From Methanothrix soehngenii GP6 (GTDB taxonomy: Archaea > Halobacteriota > Methanosarcinia > Methanotrichales > Methanotrichaceae), in contig NC_015416.1 of the NCBI RefSeq assembly GCF_000204415.1, positions 2,852,001 through 2,916,000 on the forward strand: a stretch of 64,000 nucleotides of DNA. Direction: 5' to 3'. Below the pieces are notes generated by a model. It did no database searches, had not been told where the DNA came from, and was given only the letters and a program-made list of their open reading frames with translations. Of this stretch, positions 53,630-62,837 are shown in pieces (the first letter of the stretch is position 1; every line of letters begins with the position of its first letter). The position numbers were made by a program, and so were the translations under genes.

Positions 53630-54412
53630 CTAGATATAGACTGCTGTTCCTGGCTCCACATAGATAGTCTTAGAGCCACCTGCATCGAACCACATGATTT
53701 TTGGATAGTTGAACTGGCCATCATAGACTCTCACTTCATGGTTCTGGTTGCCAACTACCTTGAAGCTGAATCTGCCATCCAGAGGATCTCCGCCCGTCCC
53801 CTCGGTACCAATATAGACTCCATCCAGGTATACCTGATAGCCGCGCATGCCCTGGGAGACTATTATGGCGGTGGAGTCACCGGCCGTTGGAGCGGCAGTT
53901 TGGGTAATTGCCGGTGAGGTGGTTGGGCTTATGGATTGAGCACTCGCGCTCGTTGATTGCGTGGTAGTGATTGCTGGTTGCGCCGTGGCAGATACAGGCG
54001 CAGCCGACTGGGTTGGGGGGTAAGCGACGGTCTGTCGCGGATATACCCTCAAAGAGGATCTGGTTTGGGCATATTCGAGGGTTTTCGCCCATTCCTTATT
54101 GTATATCTGCCATCCTGTGCCATAAACCGGCGTCCAGCCAGGAGTGGGATAATAGGCCGCAGAATATGTCGAGTATGTGCCATAAGGCAAGCCATAAGGC
54201 ACGTAATAGACCGATCCATTTGAGCCGTACCAGGTAGCAGTGGGAATGGGATAATCAAGCCACCGCTTAAGGCCAGAAATGGCAGGATCTCCATCATATG
54301 GGCCAATTGAACTGACATATCCCCCCACCAGCCAGTCCTGTCCGCCTGTAATGCCCACAAACAAGCATATGCTCAATGCGATTAGATATAGCAAGGTCTT
54401 ACCATGTATCAT
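53630..54412 (-). CDS. Exported Tyr- and Ser/Thr-rich protein with PEGA-like C-terminal domain
   Basis: A 260-aa protein with a signal peptide (residues 1-24, LLYLIALSICLFVGITGG). Residues 60-110 are rich in Tyr, Pro and Gly (YYVPYGLPYGTYSTYSAAYY). Residues 125-180 are a Ser/Thr/Ala/Gln linker. Residues 188-260 look like a PEGA surface domain (GYQVYLDGVYIGTEGTGGDP, then HEVRVYDGQFNYPKI). No anchor is visible. Probably a cell-surface or sheath-associated protein; function unknown. Confidence 0.78.
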   Translation of the reverse strand: MIHGKTLLYLIALSICLFVGITGGQDWLVGGYVSSIGPYDGDPAISGLKRWLDYPIPTATWYGSNGSVYYVPYGLPYGTYSTYSAAYYPTPGWTPVYGTGWQIYNKEWAKTLEYAQTRSSLRVYPRQTVAYPPTQSAAPVSATAQPAITTTQSTSASAQSISPTTSPAITQTAAPTAGDSTAIIVSQGMRGYQVYLDGVYIGTEGTGGDPLDGRFSFKVVGNQNHEVRVYDGQFNYPKIMWFDAGGSKTIYVEPGTAVYI

Positions 54413-54693
54413 ATGATCTCACACGATGACATTGGCTCTAATGGAACTTAATACTATCTTTAACTTGTGTTAACATTCTTTAGATGCCATCGGTTGAAAG
54501 TCCGAAGATGCCCGTGAATTTATTCATGGGAGTGGTCACTATGATTCCCTGGCGCTATCAGCAGGCAAATGGCGAATAGCAGTGGCCAATAACACAGGCC
54601 GATCTGCAAAGGCGATCTCACACCGCCATTTCTTTACTTTTCATATTTTATTAATATTTTATGAATATGGCGTGCGAATGATTGCCATCGCAA

Positions 54694-56715
54694 TCATCTG
54701 ATCTTTGGCTGCTGCTGGCTGATGCAATGAATCGTCCCCAGCCCCTCCACCATTTCGCGGCAATCGATTCCCACCACCATTCTATCCGGGAAGGCTCCTT
54801 GGATTATCTTAAGCGCCTTCTGGTCGTTCTCATTCCTAAATAAGGGAACCAGAACCACATCGTTTCCGATATAGAAGTTGGCATAGCTGGCAGGCAGCCG
54901 TCCACTCTCATTTTCCACCAGACCAGGCATGGGCAGCTTGATGACCTTCAGGGGATTTCCATCCTGATCGGTCTCCTGGCAGAGCTGTTCGTAGTTCGCC
55001 TTGAGAGGAGCATAGTTCTCATCATCAGGATCCTCCTCGAAGGCACAGAGCACTGTGGTCGGATCGACGAACCTGGCGATGTCGTCCACATGTCCGTCTG
55101 TGTCGTCTCCTGCTATCCCCTCCTTCAGCCAGATAACTTTCCTTGCCCCCAAATACTCTTTGAGATAGCTCTCGATCTCCTCCTTATTCAGGCCTGGGTT
55201 GCGATTGCGATTGAGGAGGCACTGCTCTGTGGTCAGGACCGTCCCCGAGCCGTTCACATCGATGGATCCGCCCTCCAGGACTATTCCTGGAATGAAGCAC
55301 TCCATCTTGAGGTCGTCATTTATCAGACAGGGGATTCTGGTGTCTCTCATCAATCCGGGATACTTTTCCCCCCAGGCATTGAAGGTCCAGGCGACCATAG
55401 CGATATTATCCATTCCCTTGTTTTCCCCCCGAGATACTACGAATGTTGGGCCATAATCCCGGAACCAGACATCCGCATAATTTATCTGGTGGAATCTGAT
55501 CCGAAGCAGCTCCACCTTCTCCTCTCTCAGCCGCTCAATAACAGCGCTGAGCATCATCTCGTCTCTGACCAGGAGGTTGACCATCTCGCTCTTATGCATG
55601 GCTTTGATGATGGCGATGTATGCGTCCTCCACTTTTTCTATATCGAAGAATGTCTCCTGATCATAGGGCCAGGAGAGCCATATCGCTTCATGCTCTTCCC
55701 ATTCTGCAGGCATATGAAAGCCCAGCTGCAGGGGCGTATCCACCAGGCAGAGAGCATCCTTCCTATCGACCTCCTCCATCATCGCCTCTCTTGCCTTTAT
55801 CTGAGGGGCAGGCTCTTTGACCATCTCGATGATGGGCCAGTAAAGATCAGGCCTGCGATTGCGGAAAAAGCCCCATCCCTCCCGGACAGACTTGTTTTTG
55901 GCCAGATCCAGGTCAGCCAATAAAACCTCTTCTCTGTCGCCGCTCGCTTTTGCCACGATATTGCCGAATGAGTCAGATACGAAGGAGCTGCCCCAGAAGC
56001 TGAGGCTCTCTTCTCTGCCCACCCGGTTGACGGCGGCTACGCATATGCTGTTGGAGATGGCATGGCCCCGCTGCACCGTCTCCCAGGCATCGTGCCAGTC
56101 TCCTTCTGCCGGCTCTCCCTGGTCCATGATATTGCCGATGGCGGTGGGATAGAAGATGATCTGGGCTCCGCCCAGGGCTGCCACTCGGGCCGCCTCAGGG
56201 AACCATTGATCATAACAGATGAAGACGGCAAACCTGGCATAGCGGGTATCATAGATCCGGATCTCGTCGCCAGGAGAGAAGTAGCTCTGCTCGTAAAAGA
56301 GGGGATCATGGGGGATGTGGATCTTGCGGTAGGTCTCCAGAAGGCTGCCGTCATTGTCTATCACCGCGGCGGAGTTAAAGTAGTCGCCCTCTGTTTTTTC
56401 ATAGATCGGGACTATTATCACTATCTCGTGCTCCCGGGCGAGGATGGAGAAGGCATCTGTGGATTCACCCGGAATTGTCTCCGCCAGATGGGATGCATCC
56501 TTTTGATCCCATTGAGGGAAGTAGCGGGTCCGGTAGAGCTCAGGCAGGCAGACGATCTTTGCTCCTTTCTTCGCAGCCTCTTTTATCATCCCGATGGCTT
56601 TTTTCAGGTTCAGATCTCTGTCCTCTGAGGCTGTGCTCTGAATCAGTCCTATAGTGACCCTCTCTCTCTCCCTTTCAAGCGCCATTTCAGTCTTCTCCTC
56701 TAAGGTGGTCGGCAT
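54694..56715 (-). CDS. Fusion of N-carbamoylputrescine amidase (AguB) and agmatine deiminase (AguA)
   Basis: A 673-aa protein that could convert agmatine to putrescine by two consecutive steps. Residues 18-305 are a nitrilase-fold amidase with E59 (LPELYRTRYFPQ), K131 (YRKIHIPHDPLFYEQ) and C167 (VFICYDQWFPEAARV), and wording typical of AguB. Residues 325-673 are a porphyromonas-type peptidyl-arginine/agmatine deiminase: LSWPYDQETF, VWFRDYGPTFVV, DDTDGHVDDIARF and the catalytic Cys in GLGTIHCISQQQP (C664). All expected catalytic residues are present in both halves. AguA and AguB are usually separate neighbouring genes. No other polyamine gene is nearby. Confidence 0.93.
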   Translation of the reverse strand: MPTTLEEKTEMALERERERVTIGLIQSTASEDRDLNLKKAIGMIKEAAKKGAKIVCLPELYRTRYFPQWDQKDASHLAETIPGESTDAFSILAREHEIVIIVPIYEKTEGDYFNSAAVIDNDGSLLETYRKIHIPHDPLFYEQSYFSPGDEIRIYDTRYARFAVFICYDQWFPEAARVAALGGAQIIFYPTAIGNIMDQGEPAEGDWHDAWETVQRGHAISNSICVAAVNRVGREESLSFWGSSFVSDSFGNIVAKASGDREEVLLADLDLAKNKSVREGWGFFRNRRPDLYWPIIEMVKEPAPQIKAREAMMEEVDRKDALCLVDTPLQLGFHMPAEWEEHEAIWLSWPYDQETFFDIEKVEDAYIAIIKAMHKSEMVNLLVRDEMMLSAVIERLREEKVELLRIRFHQINYADVWFRDYGPTFVVSRGENKGMDNIAMVAWTFNAWGEKYPGLMRDTRIPCLINDDLKMECFIPGIVLEGGSIDVNGSGTVLTTEQCLLNRNRNPGLNKEEIESYLKEYLGARKVIWLKEGIAGDDTDGHVDDIARFVDPTTVLCAFEEDPDDENYAPLKANYEQLCQETDQDGNPLKVIKLPMPGLVENESGRLPASYANFYIGNDVVLVPLFRNENDQKALKIIQGAFPDRMVVGIDCREMVEGLGTIHCISQQQPKIR

Positions 56716-56990
56716 GCTATTGGAATGCGGAATTTTCTGAGAAGGGATGCGTATTAAAGTATATCAAAGTATCAAAGGATCAGTGTATGTCTCAATATGA
56801 GTCGCGCCTCATCATGGCTGAAACAGGCAAGCAACTTGGCGACCAGATGCGATCTGCAAGATCTTCGTCCGAAGCATGCGCCCAAAAACAGGGCCTATGC
56901 CATGGGCAAAAGTGGCATATGGTCCGGGCCCCAGCCGCCTCAGTCTGTATAAGCCCAGGGGAGATGGCGGAGTGATGGATTGCTGCCTAT

Positions 56991-57368
56991 TCATTTTATA
57001 TATTCTACTTCCTCAATATCCTTGAATTCCCGGTCTCCTGTGAGGAACCGGATTTTTAATCTTTTGGAGCAAATATAGCCGAGGCTGTCTATAAGGGAGA
57101 GCTTTTTGCCCTTTTTATTATTGGATAACCTGAATCTTGAGGCTTCTAAATAATCGAGATCTTCGGGGCTAATCACCTCGATCCTGCTTCTCAGGAACGA
57201 GAGTATATTTATGCTATCCGTTCTCCCAAAATCCCGGTACATGGCATAGGCCAGCTCAAAGATATTGAACTCAGAGGTGATAAGCTCTTTTTGAGAGTAT
57301 TTTTCGTAGGCGGGATTCCCCTTGAGTATCTCCACCAGTGCATAGGTATCTGCAAATAGCTTAACCAT
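56991..57368 (-). CDS. vapC: PIN-domain toxin (VapC family)
   Basis: A 125-aa ribonuclease-fold protein. Acidic active-site candidates are Asp in LFADTYALVEIL, Glu in FNIFELAYAMYRD, Asp in LSLIDSLGYICS and Asp in FLTGDREFKD. Paired with the antitoxin encoded just upstream on the same strand (8-base overlap). Probably cleaves RNA when free of antitoxin. Confidence 0.88.
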   Translation of the reverse strand: MVKLFADTYALVEILKGNPAYEKYSQKELITSEFNIFELAYAMYRDFGRTDSINILSFLRSRIEVISPEDLDYLEASRFRLSNNKKGKKLSLIDSLGYICSKRLKIRFLTGDREFKDIEEVEYIK

Positions 57369-57537
57369 CTGTCTCTCTCAGTTCATCCTTTAAAGACTGC
57401 GAATCCAACTTCCAATCCTTCAAGAGACCAAAGATGCCTCTGCTCTTTATTTCTATATCCACTTCCTCGCCTTCCTTCAGATCTAATTTCTCTTGAGGCC
57501 TCAAAAGATTATTCTCATAAATCGCTTTCACGATCAT
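57361..57537 (-). CDS. VapB-like antitoxin (AF2212/DUF104 family)
   Basis: A 58-aa protein beginning MIVKAIYENNLLRPQEKLDLKEG, the hallmark of the AF2212-like antitoxins that partner archaeal PIN toxins. The C-terminal part (FGLLKDWKLDSQSLKDEL) would wrap the toxin. I take the ATG at 57537; a TTG at 57549 would add four residues. It is the first gene of the pair. Confidence 0.85.
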   Translation of the reverse strand: MIVKAIYENNLLRPQEKLDLKEGEEVDIEIKSRGIFGLLKDWKLDSQSLKDELRETDG

Positions 57538-57659
57538 ACCTGGCACCAAGCTAAACCTGTGGTTTGAGGATAAATATTTGCCCCATCGCTCAACTCATGT
57601 TCCGGTCTTTATCTGATTTGCTCCTAATTTTTGCAGTTAAGAGCATCTCATTTTCCTGC

Positions 57660-58895
57660 TCACAGGAATATCCAGTAGACAAAGACATTCAATGCGGTTA
57701 GTGGCACTCCCACCCTGGCGAAATCCAGGAACGTGAGCGTCTCCCCGCTCTTCTCGGCGTTCTGGATGATAATGACGTTGCTTGCCGCCCCCAGGATGAA
57801 GAGGTTTCCGGCGATAGTGCTGCCTGCTGCCAGGGCCATCAGATCCTGGGCAGAGGGGTTAATCAGGAGCGGCTGGAATAGGGCGACGAATGGCACATTG
57901 GAGATGATCTGGCTCAAAAAGACGCTCAGAGCCAGGATGACGGGAATGGATCCAAAGCCAAGAGAGCTCTCTTCCATCATGCTCTGAAAGAATCCAGATC
58001 TCCAGACACTATCCATCAGAACGAACATGGCGGCAAAGAATACCAGGGTGCACCAGTCGATATGCTTCATGATCTCCCATCTTCGACTGCTGAAGAGGAT
58101 GACGGGCAGGGCAGAGAAGATGGCGATGTAGGTCAGCGAAAAATGTTGGCTGCTCTGAACTGTGACTGCCAGGACCTTGGCCAGAATGAGTATGAGCAGC
58201 AGGATAATTGAGATCCGGGAGATATTGGCCAGGGTGGGATCGCTGATGCATTCCTTTGGGATCTCGATGGCCGTCTGCTGGAACTGGCTCTTGTAGAAGA
58301 GCCTTAAGAGAAGGTAGGCTAAGAACAGGTTTGCCACTGTTGGAATGAAAAGATACTGGAAGAAGACCAGGAATGGATTTGTCAGGCTGCCGTTGATGGC
58401 GATGAGCAGGTTCTGAGGGTTTCCGATGGGGCTCATGGCGCTGCCGGTGGTCACGGCGAAGGCCAGGGTGAGAAGGAGAAGCTTGGGGGAGATCCTCAGG
58501 GCCTGGGCCAGGTAGAGCATGAGAGGAGTTCCAATAATAGCTAAAGTGTCGTTCATCAACAGGGCGGAGAGAAAGCCCATGGCGAAGAGGATGAGGAGCA
58601 GGAGCTGGTCTAAGTTCTTTGCCCGGCAGAAGATGCGGTTGAAGAGATGAAATAGGTAGCCGCTCTCACGCATCGCCTCTCCGATCACGAACATCCCGGC
58701 CAGGAATATCATCACATCTGGGTTTATGGCACTAGCTGCATCCACGGGCGAGATCTCTCCCGAGAGAAGGACCAAGAGGGCGCCAAGGAGCATTATCTGC
58801 CAGATCTGGAGCTTGAACTCACCCAGCTGTCTGATGGCGATGAGGAGAAGGACCAGAGCTAACGCTATGGTGGAAATATTTATGGCATCGAGCAT
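57660..58895 (-). CDS. ArsB/SLC13-family anion permease
   Basis: A 411-aa membrane protein with about eleven helices of the ion transporter superfamily. Motifs are NPDVMIFLAGMFVIGEAMRESGY, FLSALLMNDTLAIIGTPLM, SAMSPIGNPQNLLIA and SNVPFVALFQPLL; the two re-entrant NxxxN/NP loops are characteristic. The substrate (arsenite, dicarboxylate, sulfate or other anion) cannot be told. It stands alone. Confidence 0.88.
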   Translation of the reverse strand: MLDAINISTIALALVLLLIAIRQLGEFKLQIWQIMLLGALLVLLSGEISPVDAASAINPDVMIFLAGMFVIGEAMRESGYLFHLFNRIFCRAKNLDQLLLLILFAMGFLSALLMNDTLAIIGTPLMLYLAQALRISPKLLLLTLAFAVTTGSAMSPIGNPQNLLIAINGSLTNPFLVFFQYLFIPTVANLFLAYLLLRLFYKSQFQQTAIEIPKECISDPTLANISRISIILLLILILAKVLAVTVQSSQHFSLTYIAIFSALPVILFSSRRWEIMKHIDWCTLVFFAAMFVLMDSVWRSGFFQSMMEESSLGFGSIPVILALSVFLSQIISNVPFVALFQPLLINPSAQDLMALAAGSTIAGNLFILGAASNVIIIQNAEKSGETLTFLDFARVGVPLTALNVFVYWIFL

Positions 58896-59053
58896 TCAGG
58901 ATCCTGAGCCTTCCGGGCGGCGGATATAGATGGCAACCTTATGGACCTTCTCTCCTCGCTCAGACAGAAACAGGATCTGGTTTTATGCCTGGTTATTATA
59001 GTTTTTGGCCTACTGAATCTAGATCCCAATCTTTAAAGTGCTATCTGCAGCGC

Positions 59054-60208
59054 TTATCTTCCCAGCGCCGATATCCCCCTGAACCTCTCCACTGCCTCCA
59101 CTATGCTCTCCGCCACATATTCCACCTCATCAAGAGTGTTGGACATCCCCAGGGTGATCCTGAGGGAGCCGTGGCATTCCTCGGCTTTGAGGCCCAGGGA
59201 CATGAGCACGTGGCTTGGCTCTAGCTTGTGAGACGAGCAGGCGGAGCCTGTGGAAACGCATATCCCTTTGGAGTCCAAGAAGAGCAGAAGCGACTCGCCC
59301 TCCACGTATTTGAATCCGAAGTTCAGGTTGCCTGGAAGCCTCTTTTTCATAGTACCATTTATCCAGGCATCCTTGACCTTGCCTAAGACCAGCTCTGCCA
59401 GGCGGTCGCGCAGGCCTGCCAGTCTCTCCGCCTCTCGGGGCATATCCCTCTCTGCCAGCTCTGCCGCTCTTGCCAGGCCCACAATTCCGGATATGTTCTC
59501 CGTTCCCGATCTGAGGCGGCGCTCGTGGCCCCCTCCCTGGATGATGCTCTCAAGCTTTGTGCCTTTGCGGATGTATAGAGCCCCCACTCCTTTCGGCCCG
59601 TAGAGCTTATGCGCGGAGAGGGATAGCAGATCGACCCCGAGGTCATCTACATTGACCGGTATCTTGCCCACGCTCTGCACGGCATCGGAATGAAGGTAGA
59701 TGTCCCTCTCCGCCGCCAGACGGCCGATCTCCTCCAGGGGCTGGATGGTTCCCACCTCGTTGTTGGCGTGCATCACAGAGATGAGGATGGTATCCGGTCG
59801 GATGGAGGCCTCCAGAGTGGAGAGCTCGACCAGCCCCTCCCCGGTTACGGGCAGGTAGGTAACCTCAAATCCCTCTTTTTCCAGGGCCCGGCAGGTCTCC
59901 AGGATTGCAGGATGCTCGATTTGGGTGGTGATGATATGCTTTCCAAGCTTTCGATTTTTGCGGGCTATGCCCTTAAGAGCCAGGTTATCTGACTCCGTTC
60001 CCCCGGAGGTGAAGATGATCTCCTCAGCTCTCGCCCCCAGCAGGGCAGCTACCTTCTCCCTTGAGTCCTCCAAAGCCTCCTTGGCCTCCCGGCCTGATCG
60101 GTGCAGGCTGGAGGCATTGCCGAATTTCTCCCCAAAATAGGGCAGCATGGCTGCCAGCACCTCTGGCGCCACTGGGGTGGTGGCGGAATGGTCCATGTAA
60201 ATGCGCTT
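59054..60208 (-). CDS. iscS: Cysteine desulfurase (NifS/IscS family)
   Basis: A 384-aa PLP enzyme that takes sulfur from cysteine for Fe-S clusters and thio-modifications. N-terminus MKRIYMDHSATTPVAPEVL fixes the start at 60208; a frame to 60256 is unlikely. TSGGTESDNLALKG, the PLP lysine in LSLSAHKLYGPKG, RSGTENISGIVGLA and the active cysteine in VSTGSACSSHKLEPSHVL are present. No iscU neighbour is seen; the IscA-like gene is 33 kb away. Confidence 0.95.
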   Translation of the reverse strand, partial: KRIYMDHSATTPVAPEVLAAMLPYFGEKFGNASSLHRSGREAKEALEDSREKVAALLGARAEEIIFTSGGTESDNLALKGIARKNRKLGKHIITTQIEHPAILETCRALEKEGFEVTYLPVTGEGLVELSTLEASIRPDTILISVMHANNEVGTIQPLEEIGRLAAERDIYLHSDAVQSVGKIPVNVDDLGVDLLSLSAHKLYGPKGVGALYIRKGTKLESIIQGGGHERRLRSGTENISGIVGLARAAELAERDMPREAERLAGLRDRLAELVLGKVKDAWINGTMKKRLPGNLNFGFKYVEGESLLLFLDSKGICVSTGSACSSHKLEPSHVLMSLGLKAEECHGSLRITLGMSNTLDEVEYVAESIVEAVERFRGISALGR

Positions 60209-60263
60209 CATCCATTTTTCTATTGAGAGCTGAGGGTAAATAGATGGCGAACTCAAACGCGAA

Positions 60264-60273
60264 ACTATAAGTA
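60264..60273 (+). promoter_or_regulatory. TATA box of the 82-aa membrane protein
   Basis: ACTATAAGTA lies about 28 bases before ATG 60296, which suggests a leaderless mRNA. Confidence 0.5.
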
Positions 60274-60295
60274 CGCTGCCGGGGGACTGCAGGAT

Positions 60296-60544
60296 ATGGA
60301 CATATCCATTCCCCTATTTTCAACTCCGCTCTTGATCGCTGCCGCCCTGATAGGCCTTGGATTTCTGATCTATCCCTTCTCGGCGAGGCTGGGGGTAGTG
60401 AGCATTGGTGCGGGCACAGCCATAATGGGGACTGTGGTCCTATTTGATCTGCCCAATGGATTTGCAATCGAGAGCCTGGTGCTATTCGGATTCACCGTGG
60501 TGGTCGGGATCTGGATGATGTATGTGGGAGTGAAAAACGGCTGA
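60296..60544 (+). CDS. Small integral membrane protein of unknown function
   Basis: An 82-aa protein of three hydrophobic segments (LLIAAALIGLGFLIYPF, LGVVSIGAGTAIMGTVVLF, SLVLFGFTVVVGIWMMYVGV) with hardly any soluble part. It is divergent from iscS and just upstream of tRNA-Pro. Placement of TATA and start codon supports expression. No family recognised. Confidence 0.7.
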   Translation: MDISIPLFSTPLLIAAALIGLGFLIYPFSARLGVVSIGAGTAIMGTVVLFDLPNGFAIESLVLFGFTVVVGIWMMYVGVKNG

Positions 60545-60618
60545 TAGAGTTCGGGCCTAAGGGAGCATGCAGCCGATATTTCGTAGGGATGGAGCCGGAT
60601 CTCATTCAGTGGGAAACC

Positions 60619-60626
60619 CTTATATG
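60619..60626 (+). promoter_or_regulatory. TATA box of tRNA-Pro
   Basis: CTTATATG is centred about 33 bases before the mature tRNA 5' end, so transcription would start a few bases upstream of the tRNA. Confidence 0.6.
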
Positions 60627-60655
60627 CCACTTCTGCATCCTAACGAACGCTGCGC

Positions 60656-60728
60656 GGGGCCATAGGGTAGCCTGGTATCCTACAGGACTGGGGGTCCTGT
60701 GACCGGCGTTCAAATCGCCGTGGCCCCA
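60656..60728 (+). tRNA. tRNA-Pro (anticodon GGG)
   Basis: A 73-nt cloverleaf: acceptor GGGGCCA/TGGCCCC, D arm GGGT...ATCC, anticodon stem CAGGA/TCCTG around CTGGGGG giving anticodon GGG, T arm CGGCG-TTCAAAT-CGCCG, discriminator A. No intron. CCA is not encoded. A dispersed repeat starts 17 bases downstream. Confidence 0.95.
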
Positions 60729-60744
60729 TAAAATGTCTTTGCGT

Positions 60745-60832
60745 ATTTTGTATATGTGGACTTGAATCGCAAATTCTCTGCATCTTTTCGCCTTTGTGGT
60801 GAACTGCGATCTTCTGACCCAACCACATAGAG
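60745..60832 (+). repeat. Dispersed intergenic repeat, copy C (short)
   Basis: Matches the first 85 or so bases of the element at 53427: ATTTTGTAT, TGAATCGCAAATTCTCTG, GCCTTTGTGGTGAACTGCGAT, TCTGACCCAACCACA. It lies immediately downstream of tRNA-Pro. Confidence 0.82.
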
Positions 60833-60949
60833 CCCATGATCATCAGGCGGGGATCATGCCCAAAGCATCCCTCTTTAAGAATTGACTATGCTCTTCCCCT
60901 GATAATTCTTCAATATGACGAGTCACAGAAAAGAGTCTCTATTTTAGTG

Positions 60950-62050
60950 CTATCTGCGAGATGAACAAGTGGTCAATTCCCGTATCATTGCTGCTCTATC
61001 TTTCAGCCGGGCGAGGACTTCCCCTCTATTCGACCCCTTTGTCAGGATGGAGAGAATCGGATCGTCTCTTTCAATTCTCGAGCCAGGACGGGGGACATCC
61101 GCCGTCCAGGGAAAGAGCAGGCTCTCTTTGATCTCCATGGAGCATGGCGCATAGATTATTGCCCTCCCGGCAGTGCACTTGATGGCTGGCCTTGAGGGAA
61201 GCAATCCCCGAAAGGAGTTCAGATGAGCCTCGAATACATTGATGCCTGTGGCACACTCCACTGTGTCCAGGCTCCCCTGGAAGCGGCAGTTGACCTCCAC
61301 CACCACCGGCCCCTCCTCAGTGAGAAGGAAGTCGACCCCATTGCTTCCCAAGAGGCCCAGTCGCGCAACAATCCTCTCCGCCATGTTCGCTATATCGTTC
61401 TTGGGCAACGGCTCCAGAGGGGTGATATTGCCGCAATAGCGAAAGCCCTTGGCTCCAGTCCAGCTCTCTCCGATCAGCTGCTCGTTTGCCGCCAGCGCGC
61501 GCGCATCTTTCCCGTCGCCGATGACCGAGACGCTCGCCGCCCGGCCAGAAACGACCTCCTGGGCGATCAACCCCTCTTCCCATTCTAGCCTTGAGCTGTC
61601 CTCTGCGATTCTGCAGCCCACCCCGCCTGCCCCCTGCCTGGGCTTTACCATGACCGGAAAGTTCAGGTCCTCCGCCGAGGTTTCCGTCCTGATGAAGGGA
61701 AAGCCATTCTTCTCCAACCAGCGGGCCTGATAGAGCTTATCTGAGATCCTGGCGGTCTTCTCGGCAGGATTATTGAGCACCGGCAACCCTTTGACCCTGG
61801 CCACCTCAAGTCCCGGTCCCAGGACGACAGCATCGGGAAGGACTCTCTCGACGTGCTCGGAGATCAACTCATCGATTCTGTCCGCACCACCGGGATCATC
61901 CATCCCATCCCTGGACAAGAGCGCCATATCCTCGGCACAGCTCTCCAGGTCCAGGTCGCAGTAGCCATCGACGGCATAAACCTCATGCCCCGCCCGTCTG
62001 GCGGAGCAGGCGATATGCCGAATGTTGATTCCAATTATCAGAAGCTTCAT
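60950..62050 (-). CDS. ATP-grasp ligase of unknown substrate
   Basis: A 366-aa cytoplasmic protein. The N-terminal part is Rossmann-like (LLIIGINIRHIACSARRAGHEVYAVDGY). The ATP-grasp core has DKLYQARWLEKNGFPFIRT, FPVMVKPRQGAGGVGCRI, and the metal-binding GVDFLLTEEGPVVVEVNCRFQGSLD. The pattern fits COG2232-type predicted carboligases of methanogens, where cofactor synthesis is a common role; tyramine-glutamate ligase (MfnD) is one alternative I cannot exclude. It lies 26 bases downstream of trm56 on the same strand. Confidence 0.85.
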   Translation of the reverse strand: MKLLIIGINIRHIACSARRAGHEVYAVDGYCDLDLESCAEDMALLSRDGMDDPGGADRIDELISEHVERVLPDAVVLGPGLEVARVKGLPVLNNPAEKTARISDKLYQARWLEKNGFPFIRTETSAEDLNFPVMVKPRQGAGGVGCRIAEDSSRLEWEEGLIAQEVVSGRAASVSVIGDGKDARALAANEQLIGESWTGAKGFRYCGNITPLEPLPKNDIANMAERIVARLGLLGSNGVDFLLTEEGPVVVEVNCRFQGSLDTVECATGINVFEAHLNSFRGLLPSRPAIKCTAGRAIIYAPCSMEIKESLLFPWTADVPRPGSRIERDDPILSILTKGSNRGEVLARLKDRAAMIRELTTCSSRR

Positions 62051-62076
62051 CCTATCTGACTCTCATAAGATCGTCA

Positions 62077-62724
62077 TCACCATGAGAGGAGGCTGGTGTC
62101 TGCACCAGGGGCGATTTGGTCATCATCCTCGTCCAAACCATCATCTGCAGCCTCATTCCCATACTCGCTCTTCTCATCTCCGCCTTCTTCATCCTTGGAG
62201 CTGAATTCCGGATAGATGACCTCCTTCCCCCGAGAGGAGGGCACTATCTTCAGCCCCCCCTCAAACTCCCGGCCCAGCTCCTCGCCCTGAAAAAGCCGGT
62301 CTAAGAATACCGCCAGCGCCGCCACCTCGGAATGGGGCTGGTTGCCCACAGCCACATTCCAGTCCGCCAACTGATACACCTCTGCCGGAACCTTCTCCGC
62401 CCCCACCACGATCAGTATATCCTCGCTCTTGCGGATCTCATCGATCACATCGGGCAGATTCGAGCCGTACATGGTGAGGTGAACCACCTGACCACCGCTT
62501 TCCTTCCAGCGAACGATCTCTCCCTTCCATGACGCATTCGGGGTGAGACGGAAGGCCCCTCCCCACCGCCTGGCTGCATCATTCAGGCTCTCCTCCACAT
62601 GGGCATCGCGACCGCAAAGAAGCATCCCCTCCGCTCCAAAAGCCCGGGCGACCAGGCCCACATGGGTGGTGATCCTCTTATCCCTCTCCGGTCTATGCCC
62701 CAGACGCAAAACCACTGCTCGCAC
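62077..62724 (-). CDS. trm56: tRNA (cytidine56-2'-O)-methyltransferase aTrm56
   Basis: A 215-aa SPOUT methyltransferase that ribose-methylates C56 in the T loop, an archaea-specific modification. The signature [22 protein letters not shown] is at the N-terminus, followed by [31 protein letters not shown] and the knot region [23 protein letters not shown]. The last 45 residues are an acidic, low-complexity extension ([20 protein letters not shown]), longer than typical. It is divergent from the RecJ-like gene, which begins 114 bases away. Confidence 0.94.
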   Translation of the reverse strand: MRAVVLRLGHRPERDKRITTHVGLVARAFGAEGMLLCGRDAHVEESLNDAARRWGGAFRLTPNASWKGEIVRWKESGGQVVHLTMYGSNLPDVIDEIRKSEDILIVVGAEKVPAEVYQLADWNVAVGNQPHSEVAALAVFLDRLFQGEELGREFEGGLKIVPSSRGKEVIYPEFSSKDEEGGDEKSEYGNEAADDGLDEDDDQIAPGADTSLLSW

Positions 62725-62837
62725 GGGCCAAAAGAATATGGTCTCCCTTATTTAGAGCCTTCCAGGATCCTGCTATCTCGTGCCCGAAACCGGGAACATC
62801 CCGAAGCTATAAATTCCTCCAAAACATCCCAAGAGCG

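Noticed and set aside
56787-56975. 62-codon plus-strand frame between the AguBA fusion and VapC
   Set aside because: An AT-rich promoter-like stretch precedes it, but the translation shows no domain or conserved pattern, so I do not call it.
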